64,000 nucleotides of DNA, from the NCBI GenBank assembly GCA_964458605.1, contig CAYWLS010000020.1:15688-79687 (forward strand), in the 5' to 3' direction. The notes under the pieces were generated by a model. It ran no database searches. It saw nothing but the letters and a program-made list of their open reading frames with translations, and was not told the origin of the DNA. This DNA comes from JBBSNV01 sp964458605. Its GTDB lineage: Bacteria; Pseudomonadota; Alphaproteobacteria; Reyranellales; JAQSWP01. This document shows positions 38,426 to 47,152 of the stretch, piece after piece; position 1 is the first letter of the stretch, and each line of letters opens with the position of its first letter. The position numbers and the translations under genes are program-made.

Positions 38426-41359
38426 TTAATGAGGTAGGGCGCGCGCCAGCAGATCGGCCAGGTGCAAGGTCGGCCGGTGCAGCGCCTGCTCGATCTGCTC
38501 GCGGCAACTGAAGCCGTTGGCCAGGATGGCGGTGTCGGGCGCCGCCTGGCGCAGGCGCGGCAGCAGCGCCCGCTCGGCGGCCTTCATCGAGATATCGTAT
38601 TTCGCCGCCTCGAAGCCGAACGAGCCGGCCATGCCGCAGCAGCCGGCCGACAGCACTTCGTGCTCGACCCCGACATGCTCGAGCACCTTCTTCTCCGCGT
38701 CGGGTTTCAGCACCGCATGGTGGTGGCAATGGAGCTGCACCAGCGCCGCGCCCGATTGGCGGAACGCGGACAGATCCTCGTCCTGCAGGAACTCCGACAG
38801 CAGCACGGTCTGCTGCGACAGGCGCTGCGCGCTCTCATGGCTGGGAAACAGGCCCGGCAGCTCGTCGCGGAAGGCGCTGACGCAGGCCGGCTCCAGCCCG
38901 ACGATGGGCGTGCCGCGCGCGATCTCCGGCGCCAGGGCGGCGAGATTCTTGCGCCACAGCCGCTTGGCCGCCTCGAGCATGCCCCAGTCGTAGAGCGGCC
39001 GACCACAGCACAGCCGCCGCGGCGGCACCACCACCTCGTAGCCCAGCGCCTCCAGCACCCGCGTAGCGGCGATAGCGGTTTGCGGCCGGAAATGATTGTT
39101 GAAGGTGTCGGGCCACAGCATGACCCGACCGCGCGCGCCCTTTTTGCCACCATGGCGGCGATGCCAATGGACGAACGGCCGGGCATAGCGCGGCATGGTG
39201 CGTTCGGGAGCGATGCCGCCCAGCCACTTCGACAGCGCCGAGATGCCCGGCCAGCGCAGCGCGATATTGGCCAGGAACGGCACCTCGCCCGCGATCCACG
39301 ACCAGCGATGGATCAGCCCCATCGAATAGGCCGCGCGCGGCCGCAGCCGGTGGCGATAGTGATGGGCGCGGAACTCGGCCTTGTAGGTCGCCATGTCGAC
39401 GCCGACCGGACAGTCCTTCTTGCACGCCTTGCAGGCCAGACACAGATCGAGCGCCTCCTCCACCGCGTCGCTGCGCCAGCCTTGGTCCAGCGCGCCGCCA
39501 TGCAGCATCTCGAACAGCAGCCGGGCGCGGCCGCGGGTCGAGTGCTTCTCCTCGCCGGTCGCCATGTAGCTGGGACACATCACGCTCTTGTCGCTGTCGC
39601 GCCGCCGGCACGAGCCGACGCCGACGCAGCGCCGCGTGGCGCGGGTGAAGCTGCCGTCGTCGCGCGGATAGGCGAAATGATGCCCGACCTCCGGCGGCTG
39701 GTAGGTCGGCCCGACGCGCAGATTGGATTCGATCGGATAAGGATCGACCACCTTGCCGGGATTCATGCCGCCCTCGGGATCCCAGATCGCCTTGAACTCG
39801 CCGAACGCCTGCACCAGCTCCGGTCCGTACATCTTCTCCAGCAGCGCGCCGCGCGCCTGCCCGTCGCCGTGCTCGCCCGACAGCGAGCCGCCATGGCGCA
39901 CCACCAGCTCGGCCGCCTCGTCGAGAAAGCGGCGCCATGCCGTCACGCCGTTCTCGGTGCGCAGGTGGAAGGGGATGCTGCAATGGATGAGCCCGTCGCC
40001 GAAATGGCCGTAGACCGAGGCCTCGTAGCCGTAGCGCCGGAACAGCGCCTTGAGCTCGCGCAGATAGGCGCCCAACTGCTCGCGCGGCACGGCGCTGTCC
40101 TCCCAGCCGGGCCAGGTCTCGGCCATGCCCGGCACATGGGCGGTAGCGGCCAGGCCCGCCTCGCGCACGTCCCAGATCTTCTGCTGCTCGCCAGGCCGCG
40201 CCACCACCCGGGCGTCGTGGCCCTTGCGCTTGAAAACATCGACCAGCATCTGCGCCTTGGCGCTGGCCGCCGCGCGCGTGGCGGCACCGAACTCGGCCAC
40301 CAGCCACCCCTTGCCCGGCGGCAGCAGGTCGATGTCCTCGACATGAAGGTTCATGCGCCGCATGAACTGGATCAGCAGGTCGTCCATGCCCTCCAGCGCG
40401 ATCGGGCCGAATTTCAGGACATCGGGCACCGCGTCGGCGGCCTTGAAGACATCGTCGAAAGCGACGATGCCCAGCACGCGGCATTGCGGACTCTCGATCA
40501 GCTCCAAGGTGGCGCGCAGCACGGTGACGCAGGTCGATTCGGTGCCGACCAGGGCGCGCGCCACGTTGAAGCCGTGTTCGGGCAATAGCTGCTCCAGGTT
40601 CTCGTAGCCCGAGACGCGGCGCGGGATCTTTGGGTAGCGGGCGCGGATCAGCTTGGCATAGCGGAAGCGGAAATTGTCCAGCGCGCGGTAGATCTCCGCA
40701 CGCCGGCCGCCGCCCGCCAGGATCGCCTTGAGCTCGTCCTCGCCGGTCGGCCCCACTTCCAGGCGCAACCCGTCATAGGTCAGGATATCGAGCGATCGCA
40801 CGTTGTCGGAGGTGCGGCCCGACATGATCGAATGCACGCCGCAGGAATTGTTGCCGATCATGCCGCCCAGGGTGTTGTGGTCGTGGGTGGCCGGGTCGGG
40901 ACCGAAGGTCAGCTTGTGCTTTTCCGCCGCCAGGCGCAGCGCGTCGAGCACGCAGCCCGGCTCGACCACGGCCAGGCGCCGGTCCGGATCGAGGCTGACG
41001 ATGCCGTGCATGTATTTGGAGAAATCGACCAGCACGGCGACATTGCAGCCCTCGCCCGCCAGGCTGGTGCCGCCGCCGCGCATCACCAGCGGTGCGCCGT
41101 GCGCGCGGGCCAGCCGCACCGTCTCGATCACATCGTCTATATGGCGCGGCACCACCACGCCCAGCGGCACCTGCCGATAGTTGGAGGCGTCGGTGGCGTA
41201 AAGCGCGCGGCTGCCGGCATCGAAGCGCACCTCGCCCTCGATCTTCTCCTTGAGCGCCGCGGCCAGCGCGCGGCGGCGCTCCTCGTCGGTCGGCACGAAA
41301 ATCTGGTCGATGCGTCCCGTCGCGCTGAGCCGCGTGCGGCGCGCTGCGAGTTTGCTCAT
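38426..41359 (-). CDS. fused FAD-linked oxidase and Fe-S dehydrogenase (GlcD/GlcF-like)
   Basis: A 977-residue two-part enzyme. Residues 40 to about 500 are an FAD-binding oxidase of the GlcD/D-lactate dehydrogenase type (VPRHIDDVIETVRLARAHGAPLVMRGGGTS; GEHGDGQARG). Near residue 640, CLACKACKKDCPVGVDM binds a [4Fe-4S] cluster, and the C-terminal part has two CCG motifs (RLCCGRPLYDWG, GCCGMAGSFG). Such fusions oxidise a 2-hydroxy acid such as D-lactate or glycolate and pass electrons to the membrane chain. The stop lies 253 bases from urtA; it is probably its own unit, upstream of the urea promoter. Confidence 0.9.
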   Translation of the reverse strand: MSKLAARRTRLSATGRIDQIFVPTDEERRRALAAALKEKIEGEVRFDAGSRALYATDASNYRQVPLGVVVPRHIDDVIETVRLARAHGAPLVMRGGGTSLAGEGCNVAVLVDFSKYMHGIVSLDPDRRLAVVEPGCVLDALRLAAEKHKLTFGPDPATHDHNTLGGMIGNNSCGVHSIMSGRTSDNVRSLDILTYDGLRLEVGPTGEDELKAILAGGGRRAEIYRALDNFRFRYAKLIRARYPKIPRRVSGYENLEQLLPEHGFNVARALVGTESTCVTVLRATLELIESPQCRVLGIVAFDDVFKAADAVPDVLKFGPIALEGMDDLLIQFMRRMNLHVEDIDLLPPGKGWLVAEFGAATRAAASAKAQMLVDVFKRKGHDARVVARPGEQQKIWDVREAGLAATAHVPGMAETWPGWEDSAVPREQLGAYLRELKALFRRYGYEASVYGHFGDGLIHCSIPFHLRTENGVTAWRRFLDEAAELVVRHGGSLSGEHGDGQARGALLEKMYGPELVQAFGEFKAIWDPEGGMNPGKVVDPYPIESNLRVGPTYQPPEVGHHFAYPRDDGSFTRATRRCVGVGSCRRRDSDKSVMCPSYMATGEEKHSTRGRARLLFEMLHGGALDQGWRSDAVEEALDLCLACKACKKDCPVGVDMATYKAEFRAHHYRHRLRPRAAYSMGLIHRWSWIAGEVPFLANIALRWPGISALSKWLGGIAPERTMPRYARPFVHWHRRHGGKKGARGRVMLWPDTFNNHFRPQTAIAATRVLEALGYEVVVPPRRLCCGRPLYDWGMLEAAKRLWRKNLAALAPEIARGTPIVGLEPACVSAFRDELPGLFPSHESAQRLSQQTVLLSEFLQDEDLSAFRQSGAALVQLHCHHHAVLKPDAEKKVLEHVGVEHEVLSAGCCGMAGSFGFEAAKYDISMKAAERALLPRLRQAAPDTAILANGFSCREQIEQALHRPTLHLADLLARALPH

Positions 41360-41381
41360 GAATGTCCTCTCCCGGCCGCGT

Positions 41382-42485
41382 TCACAGCGCGAACGCGGCC
41401 GCGTCCTGTTCCCTGAAGGTGAGCCCCAGCCCCGGAGCCGACAGATCCGCTGCGATGGCGCCGCCGCGCGGCACCGGCGCGCCGTCGAACAGCATCGCCT
41501 CGATGCGCGCGTGATCGTGGAACCACTCGATGTTCTTCAGCCGCGGCGCGGCGCAGCACACCGGCAGGTGCAGCGCCGGCGCGGTATGGGCCGATAGCGG
41601 CAGCATATGGGCGTCGGCCAGCGCCGCCGCCTTGAGAAAGCCGGTAACGCCGCCGCAGCGCGTGGCGTCGGCCTGCAGCACGTCGACCGCCTGCGCTTCC
41701 AGCATGCGGCGGAAATAGAACGGGTCGTAGCCGTATTCGCCGGCCGCGATATCCAGGCCGGCGGGCGTGCGGTCGCGCAGCAGGCGCAACCCTTCGAGGT
41801 CGTCACTCGACACCGGCTCCTCGAACCAGGTGACGCCCAGCCCGGCGAATTCCGCCGCGAACCGCAGAGCCTGCTTGCGGTCGAGCGCGCCATTGGCGTC
41901 GACATAGAGCTCGGCCGCACCGATCGCCTCGCGCGCCACCTGCACCCGCTTCCTGTCGCGCTCGGGCTGGCTGCCGATTTTCATTTTCACGGCACGACAG
42001 CCCCCGCGCTCGACCCAGCCGCCCAGTTGCCGGCGCAGGCGATCGTCGTCGTAGCTGGTGAAGCCGCCGCTGCCATAGATCGGCACGCTGTCGCGCGCCC
42101 GGCCCAGCAGGCGGGCCAGCGACAGGTCGAGCAGCCGCGCCTTGAGATCCCACAGCGCCACGTCGACGGCGGAGATGGCGCAGGCGGCGACGCCGCGCCA
42201 GCCGATATTGCGCACCGCCCCGACCATCGCCAACCACAGGCGCGGGATGTCGAAGGCATCCTGCTCCGACACGCATGGGCGCAGCACGTCGTCGATCACT
42301 CGGCAGGCGGCGGCACTGGCGTAGCTGTAGCCAAGGCCCTGGCACCCGCCCGCGTCGATCTGGACCAGCACCATTGTGGTGCTGTCCCAGGCGATGGTGC
42401 CATCGGCCTCCGGCGCGTCGGTCGGAATGCGAAAGGCGCGGGCGGTCAGTCGTTCGATGCGCGGTCTCGATCCGGCCACGATCAC
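41382..42485 (-). CDS. mandelate racemase/muconate lactonizing enzyme family protein
   Basis: A 367-residue enolase-superfamily enzyme. Seen: K-x-K in AVKMKIGSQ, the metal ligands in YVDANGALD, WFEEPV and AAGEYGYD, D in LQADATRCGG, and a catalytic His in SAHTAPALH. It abstracts a proton alpha to a carboxylate, so a sugar acid dehydratase or racemase is likely; the substrate is unknown. The GTG start at 42485 overlaps the upstream stop by four bases (GTGA). The same frame runs open far upstream through the next gene, but no homologous sequence is there. Confidence 0.88.
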   Translation of the reverse strand: MIVAGSRPRIERLTARAFRIPTDAPEADGTIAWDSTTMVLVQIDAGGCQGLGYSYASAAACRVIDDVLRPCVSEQDAFDIPRLWLAMVGAVRNIGWRGVAACAISAVDVALWDLKARLLDLSLARLLGRARDSVPIYGSGGFTSYDDDRLRRQLGGWVERGGCRAVKMKIGSQPERDRKRVQVAREAIGAAELYVDANGALDRKQALRFAAEFAGLGVTWFEEPVSSDDLEGLRLLRDRTPAGLDIAAGEYGYDPFYFRRMLEAQAVDVLQADATRCGGVTGFLKAAALADAHMLPLSAHTAPALHLPVCCAAPRLKNIEWFHDHARIEAMLFDGAPVPRGGAIAADLSAPGLGLTFREQDAAAFAL

Positions 42486-44239
42486 ACCAGTTCGCGAACC
42501 GTGTCCGATGCGATGGTCATGGCGATCTTGCCGCGCGCCGGCGTGCCCTTGACCAGCGCCTCGGCCAGATGCGTCATCTGCCGGAGCGTGGCCTTGGGCG
42601 GCATGGGCGGCTCGTTGGGATCGACCACGGCCTCGATCACCGCCGGCCCCGGTTTGGCCAGCGCCTCGCGCAAGGTCTCGGCGCAGCGGGCCGGATCGTC
42701 GATCGTATAACCGGCCACGCCGAAGCCCCTGGCCACCGCGGCGAAATCGATCGGCTGCAATTCGCAGACATATTCCGGATTGCCCAGGAACACGAGCTGC
42801 TCCCACTTGATCTGGCCCAGGGCGTTGTTCTTGATCACCACCAGCTTGACGTTGAGGTTGTATTTGACGCAGGTCGCCAGCTCGCCGATCAGCATGGTCA
42901 GCCCGCCGTCGCCGACGAAAGCGACGACCTGGCGCTCGGGATAGGCCACCGCCGCCGCCACCGCGTAAGGCAAGCCGCAGGCCATGGTGGCGAGGTTGCC
43001 CGAGCAGGAGAACCTCATGCCGTCGCGGATCATCAGGTGCCGCGCCGCCCAAGTCGTGATGGTGCCCGAATCGGTGGAGATAATGGCATCGTCCTGCAGC
43101 AGCTTGTTCAGCTCGTGCGCCACGACCTGCGGCTTCATCGGCTTGTCCTGCCTTGTGCCGCGCTCTTCCATCAGCGCCTGCCAGTCCTTGACACCGGCCT
43201 GGGCCTTTTCCAGGAAGGCCCGGTCCTCGCGATAGCTCAGCCGCGGCAGCAGCGCTTCCAGCACCTTGCCGGCGTCGCCCACCAGCCCGGCCTCGACCGG
43301 GTAGCGCAGGCCGATGCGCTGGGGATCGAGCTCGATCTGCACCGCATGCGCCTGGCCCGGCTTGGGGTAGAATTCGATATAGGGGAAGTTGCTGCCGGCG
43401 ATCAGCAGGGTGTCGCAATCCTCCAGCGCCTCCTGCGACGGCTTGGTGCCGAGCAGGCCGATGCCGCCGGTGCAATAGGGGCTGTCGTCGGGCAGCGCTC
43501 CCTTGCCCAGCAGCGGCTTGATCACCGGCGCGCCCAGCCGCTCGGCCACCGCCGCCAGCGCCTCGCCGCAGCCCAGCGCGCCGCGCCCGGCCAGGATCGC
43601 CGTCTTCTTGCCGCCGTTGAGCAGCGAAGCGGCGCGCGACAATTGTTCCTCGCTCGGCATCTGCGCCGACACCGCCATCACTTCGGAGACGTGATGCGGG
43701 ATGTTGCGTTCGGAGCGGGTACGGCTGCGGACCGGTTGCGACTGGATGTCGACCGGCATCGTCACATGCGCCACGCCGTGATAGGCCAGCGCCGTGCGGC
43801 AGGCCAGCTCGACGGTGTTCTCGACATGGTTGGGGCCCATGATGCGCGCGTTGTAGACCGTCACGTCCATGAACAGCTTGTCGAGCTCGACGTCCTGCTG
43901 CGTATAAGTGTGCAGCAAGTCGTGGAACTGCAGCCCGGTGATCGCCAGCACGGGCTGGCCGTCGAGCTTGGCGTCGTAAAGTCCGTTGAGCAGATGAATC
44001 CCGCCCGGACCCGAGGTCGCTATGCAGACGCCGAGCCGACCCGTCCACTTCGCATAGGCGCAGGCGGCGAAGGCGGCCGCTTCTTCGTGTCGCACCTGGA
44101 TGAAGCGGATCTTGTCCTGGCGGGTCCGCAGCGCCTCGATGATGCCGTTGATGCCATCTCCCGGAATGCCGAAAATTATGCCTACATTCCAATCGATTAG
44201 CGTCTCCACCAGGACGTCGCCGGCAGTCGGGGTCGCCAT
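42482..44239 (-). CDS. thiamine diphosphate-dependent enzyme (pyruvate oxidase-like)
   Basis: A 585-residue ThDP enzyme with three domains. The catalytic glutamate is in RHEEAAAFAACAYAKW near residue 51; the ThDP/metal motif GDGGLTMLIGELATCVKYN leads to NN about 30 residues later. SGPGGIHLLNGLYDAKLDGQPVLAITG is typical of the PoxB/acetolactate synthase group. A pyruvate:quinone oxidase-like or related decarboxylase role is likely, but the substrate is not certain. It is translationally coupled to the enolase-family gene. Confidence 0.88.
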   Translation of the reverse strand: MATPTAGDVLVETLIDWNVGIIFGIPGDGINGIIEALRTRQDKIRFIQVRHEEAAAFAACAYAKWTGRLGVCIATSGPGGIHLLNGLYDAKLDGQPVLAITGLQFHDLLHTYTQQDVELDKLFMDVTVYNARIMGPNHVENTVELACRTALAYHGVAHVTMPVDIQSQPVRSRTRSERNIPHHVSEVMAVSAQMPSEEQLSRAASLLNGGKKTAILAGRGALGCGEALAAVAERLGAPVIKPLLGKGALPDDSPYCTGGIGLLGTKPSQEALEDCDTLLIAGSNFPYIEFYPKPGQAHAVQIELDPQRIGLRYPVEAGLVGDAGKVLEALLPRLSYREDRAFLEKAQAGVKDWQALMEERGTRQDKPMKPQVVAHELNKLLQDDAIISTDSGTITTWAARHLMIRDGMRFSCSGNLATMACGLPYAVAAAVAYPERQVVAFVGDGGLTMLIGELATCVKYNLNVKLVVIKNNALGQIKWEQLVFLGNPEYVCELQPIDFAAVARGFGVAGYTIDDPARCAETLREALAKPGPAVIEAVVDPNEPPMPPKATLRQMTHLAEALVKGTPARGKIAMTIASDTVRELV

Positions 44240-44387
44240 ATCTTGCCTCCACGGGAATTCGATGCGAGCCAGACCGGGCGCAAGGACGGCGCGGCGCGAT
44301 TGCGTCGGCGGCTATTGGGGAACCGCATCGCCCCGCCAAGGGTTCCATAAGCGACAGCCCGCCGCGGCCGCTGACGGAGGAGCCAAG

Positions 44388-44834
44388 GTGCAAAGCAAAT
44401 TGTTGAACCGCGAAGAAGGCGGCCAGCGCAGTTTCGTGCTGGTGCTCGAGACCGGCGACGAAGTGATGTCCTGCCTGCGCCGGTTCGCCGACCAGGAGAA
44501 ACTGGGCGGCGCGCAGTTCTCGGGCATCGGCGCGTTCAGCGACGCGGTGCTGAAATATTTCGACTGGGAATCGAAGACCTATCTCGACAATCCGGTGCGC
44601 GAGCAGGCGGAAGTCGCCTCGCTGATCGGCGATGTCGCCATCGCGCCCGACGGGAGCCGGGCAATCCACATCCATCTCGTGCTCGGGCGACGCGACGGCA
44701 CGGCGCTGGCGGGGCATCTCGGTCAGGCGCATGTGCGGCCGACGCTCGAGCTGGTGTTGACAGAGCAACCGGCCCATCTGTGCAAGAAGCACGATCCGCA
44801 AAGCGGGCTGGCGCTGATCCGGCCGGAGGGCTGA
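44388..44834 (+). CDS. PPC-domain (DUF296) DNA-binding-like protein
   Basis: A 148-residue protein consisting of one PPC (plants and prokaryotes conserved) domain. SFVLVLETGDEVMSCLRRFADQE, ISGIGAFSDAVLKYFDW-like (here FSGIGAFSDAVLKYF) and HIHLVLGRRDGTALAGHLGQAHV are the conserved blocks. In plants the domain goes with AT-hook DNA binding; the bacterial role is unsettled. The start is GTG, eight bases after GGAGG. It is divergent from the ThDP enzyme and ends one base before the ASRT-like gene. Confidence 0.85.
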   Translation: MQSKLLNREEGGQRSFVLVLETGDEVMSCLRRFADQEKLGGAQFSGIGAFSDAVLKYFDWESKTYLDNPVREQAEVASLIGDVAIAPDGSRAIHIHLVLGRRDGTALAGHLGQAHVRPTLELVLTEQPAHLCKKHDPQSGLALIRPEG

Positions 44835-44835
44835 C

Positions 44836-45228
44836 ATGGCTGCACGCAAAAGCACGGCCGCGCCCGGCGCCACGAGCTGGGCCATCGCCGAAGGCTATAT
44901 CCCCGGCCAGAGCATGAGCGACGATCCGGCGCTGGTCTCGCACGAGACCGCCTGCATCCTCAACGCGGGGGACCAGGACGCCGAGATCGCCATCACCCTG
45001 TTCTTCGAGGATCGCGATCCGGTCGGACCCTATCGGGTGACGGTGCGCGCGCGGCGCACCTTGCATCTGCGCTTCAACGACCTCGACGATCCCGCGCCGG
45101 TGCCGCGCGACACCTCCTATGCCTCGCTGATCCAATCCAGCCAGCCGATCGTGGTGCAGCACACGCGGCTGGATTCGCGCGATCCGCATATCGCGCTGCT
45201 GTCCACCGTCGCTTTTGCCCAACGCTGA
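44836..45228 (+). CDS. ASRT-like protein (sensory rhodopsin transducer family)
   Basis: A 130-residue protein of the family named for the soluble transducer of Anabaena sensory rhodopsin. WAIAEGYIPGQS, SHETACILNAGDQDAEI, EDRDPVGPYRVTVRARRTLHLRFNDL and PIVVQHTRLDSR are near-diagnostic blocks. The fold is a small beta sandwich that forms tetramers. No rhodopsin gene is in the window, so light transduction is unlikely here; a ligand- or DNA-binding role is possible. It follows the PPC-domain gene by one base. Confidence 0.85.
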   Translation: MAARKSTAAPGATSWAIAEGYIPGQSMSDDPALVSHETACILNAGDQDAEIAITLFFEDRDPVGPYRVTVRARRTLHLRFNDLDDPAPVPRDTSYASLIQSSQPIVVQHTRLDSRDPHIALLSTVAFAQR

Positions 45229-45284
45229 AGGAAACATCGTGCCACAGCCAAGGGCGGCGAGACGGGCGGCGAAACCGTCGTGAC

Positions 45285-45500
45285 ACCGGCGCTGCGGCCG
45301 GGATGGGCCGCGCCACCGCGCACCGCTTCGCCCGCGCTGGCGCGCGGCTGGGACTGATCGCCCGCGACCAGAAGGCGAGGCGGTACGGCAGGAAGGGCAA
45401 TCCCTGGCGGCACGGCGCTGCCGATCGCGGCCGGCGTCGCCTATGCCGACGCCACATTCGCCGCCGCCCGGCGCTGGGCCGGCCGCCCAGACGATAGCGC
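45285..45500 (+). pseudogene. short-chain dehydrogenase remnant, frameshifted
   Basis: One frame reads MGRATAHRFARAGARLGLIARDQ, the SDR cofactor-binding start; the homologous continuation GGTALPIAAGVAYADATFAAARRW appears about 100 bases later but in a different frame. The intervening part is shortened and the Rossmann loop before GRATA is lost. The rest of an SDR gene does not follow: the tRNA-Leu begins about 100 bases on. It looks like an old decayed copy. Confidence 0.6.
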
Positions 45501-45598
45501 CGGCGCCTGTAGCGCCGACGCCGCGGCGCGGCCGGGGCGTCGAGCCGCTTCCAATTCCGCATCACTTCGTGCTTCATTCGGCCGCCCGAAGGAGCTTT

Positions 45599-45687
45599 GC
45601 GGACGTGGCGAAACTGGTAGCCGCACACGACTTAAAATCGTGAGGTCCTAACCGACCGTGCCGGTTCGAGTCCGGCCGTCCGCACCA
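45599..45687 (+). tRNA. tRNA-Leu (anticodon UAA)
   Basis: The acceptor arms GCGGACG and CGTCCGC pair at both ends, followed by ACCA. The anticodon arm CACGA-CTTAAAA-TCGTG has anticodon TAA. A variable arm of class II type (GGTCCTAACCGACC) and a GCCGGTTCGAGTCCGGC T-arm follow. The CCA is encoded. It stands alone, with no other tRNA near. Confidence 0.95.
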
Positions 45688-45815
45688 CCATTGCCTTCCA
45701 TTGTACAACGCAATGGAAGCCTGGACATCGCCGGCGCGCCGGACGCCATACGCGGTCCAGCCACAAGCCGATCACCTGGATCGGCTTTCTGCCGATAGAG
45801 ATTTCGTGATCGACG

Positions 45816-45833
45816 CGTGACCGAACCGTCACG
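45816..45833. promoter_or_regulatory. inverted repeat CGTGAC-N6-GTCACG upstream of bufA
   Basis: Two perfect six-base arms about 105 bases before the bufA start. Buf operons are often under ECF sigma factors sensing metals, and CGAACC lies in the spacer, but I could not match a full ECF -35/-10 pair. The palindrome may instead be an operator. Confidence 0.25.
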
Positions 45834-45936
45834 AGCGTTTGACTTCTTAGTGTGTGGGGCGCTTGCGATGATCGTCGGCGACAAGATCGTCGCAGACATT
45901 CTTGTCCGATGAGCAACACCCCGAGGGAGCTTTACG

Positions 45937-46185
45937 ATGAACGTCAGAAAGACCAGCCTCGTTCTCGCCACCGCCGCCGCCGCCATGTTCGCGGCCGGCA
46001 CCGTCACCACCGTCGCTTTCGCCGATGACGGCGTGAAGTGCATGGGCGCCAATGCCTGCAAGGGCCAGAGCGCCTGCAAGGGCGGCCAGAGCCCGGCCAA
46101 GGGCCAGAACGCCTGCAAGGGCCAGGGTTGGGCGCCGGCCAAGGATGCGGCGGCCTGCACCGCGGCTGGCGGCAAGGTCGGCTGA
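45937..46185 (+). CDS. bufA2: BufA2-type bufferin precursor peptide (copper-binding RiPP)
   Basis: An 82-residue precursor with a Sec signal (RKTSLVLATAAAAMFAAGTVTTVAFA). The mature part is small, Gly/Lys-rich and holds five cysteines in KCMGANACKGQSACKGG, NACKGQG and AAACTAAGG. In bufferins the MNIO enzyme BufB turns core cysteines into thiooxazoles that chelate copper in the periplasm. Periodic ACKGQ units are obvious; one unit reads SPAKGQ and lacks its cysteine. GAGGGAG precedes the ATG. bufB follows 118 bases later. Confidence 0.85.
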   Translation: MNVRKTSLVLATAAAAMFAAGTVTTVAFADDGVKCMGANACKGQSACKGGQSPAKGQNACKGQGWAPAKDAAACTAAGGKVG

Positions 46186-46303
46186 TAACGCCACCGCGCG
46201 GAGCCGATCGGCCTGGCGCCACGGTGCCGGGATCTCCGGGCGCCCCGTTAACGCGGCGGCGCCCGGTTGCTTTTGGTTTTGCTCGAGGGTGTTGAGGACA
46301 GCG

Positions 46304-47152
46304 ATGGCAAATCCCGGAACGGTCGCCGGTTTCGGCCTGGGCCTGCAGCCCGACCACTACGAGGACATCCTGGCCGGCCCGCGGCGGGTCGACTGGTTCG
46401 AGGCGATCTCGGAAAACTACATGGTGGGCGGCGGCAAGCCGCTGCACTATCTCGACCGCATCCGCGCCGACTATCCGATAGTGATGCACGGCGTGTCGCT
46501 GTCGATCGGCTCGACCGATCCGCTCAACCGGGACTACCTGCGCGACCTGAAGAAGCTGGCCGACCGCATCGAGCCCGAATGGTTCTCCGACCATCTGTGC
46601 TGGACCGGCGTGCAGGGCCGGAACATGCACGACCTGCTGCCCCTGCCCTACACCGAGGAGGCGCTCGCGCACGTGGTCGACCGCGTCAGGCAGGTGCAGG
46701 ACCGTATCGGCCGGCCGATGCTGCTGGAGAACGTTTCGAGCTACGTGACCTTTGCCCAGTCGGCACTGAGCGAATGGGATTTCCTGGCCGAAGTGGCGCG
46801 GCGCGCCGACTGCCACATCCTGCTCGACGTCAACAACATCTATGTCAGCGCCTTCAATCACGGCTTCGATCCGCGCGCCTACCTGGCGGGGATCCCGATC
46901 GAACGGGTCAGGCAGATCCACCTCGCCGGGCACAGCAACTACGGCGACCATATCATCGACACCCACGACCAGGAGGTGATCGACCCGGTATGGTCGCTCT
47001 ATGCCGACGCCATCCGCCGGCTGGGCCCCGTCGCCACCATGATCGAGCGCGACGCCAACATCCCGCCCTACCAGGATCTGGTCGACGAACTGGGCCAGGC
47101 CCGCAAGGTCGCGGCGACGGCGCTGGCCGGGCGCCAGGAAGCGGCGGCATGA
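46304..47152 (+). CDS. bufB: bufferin-modifying multinuclear iron oxidase BufB (MNIO, DUF692)
   Basis: A 282-residue TIM-barrel protein of the DUF692 family, now known as MNIO enzymes. Seen: GFGLGLQPDHYEDIL, WFEAISENYMV, MHGVSLSIGSTDPL, the iron-ligand segments WFSDHLCW, LLENVSSYV, LLDVNNIYVSAFNHG, IHLAGHSNYG and IDTHDQEV. It would oxidise cysteines of the BufA peptide. It overlaps bufC by four bases. Confidence 0.93.
   Translation: MANPGTVAGFGLGLQPDHYEDILAGPRRVDWFEAISENYMVGGGKPLHYLDRIRADYPIVMHGVSLSIGSTDPLNRDYLRDLKKLADRIEPEWFSDHLCWTGVQGRNMHDLLPLPYTEEALAHVVDRVRQVQDRIGRPMLLENVSSYVTFAQSALSEWDFLAEVARRADCHILLDVNNIYVSAFNHGFDPRAYLAGIPIERVRQIHLAGHSNYGDHIIDTHDQEVIDPVWSLYADAIRRLGPVATMIERDANIPPYQDLVDELGQARKVAATALAGRQEAAA

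Noticed and set aside
42486..44885. A very long minus-strand open frame continuing upstream of the enolase-family gene
   Set aside because: It is high-GC antisense or out-of-frame sequence over the ThDP and PPC-domain genes, without any recognisable domain before the GTG at 42485.
45695..45719. Hairpin CTTCCATTG-N7-CAATGGAAG after tRNA-Leu, as an attachment site or terminator
   Set aside because: It has no T run, and there is no second copy of the tRNA end or an integrase in the window; it could be a weak processing signal only.
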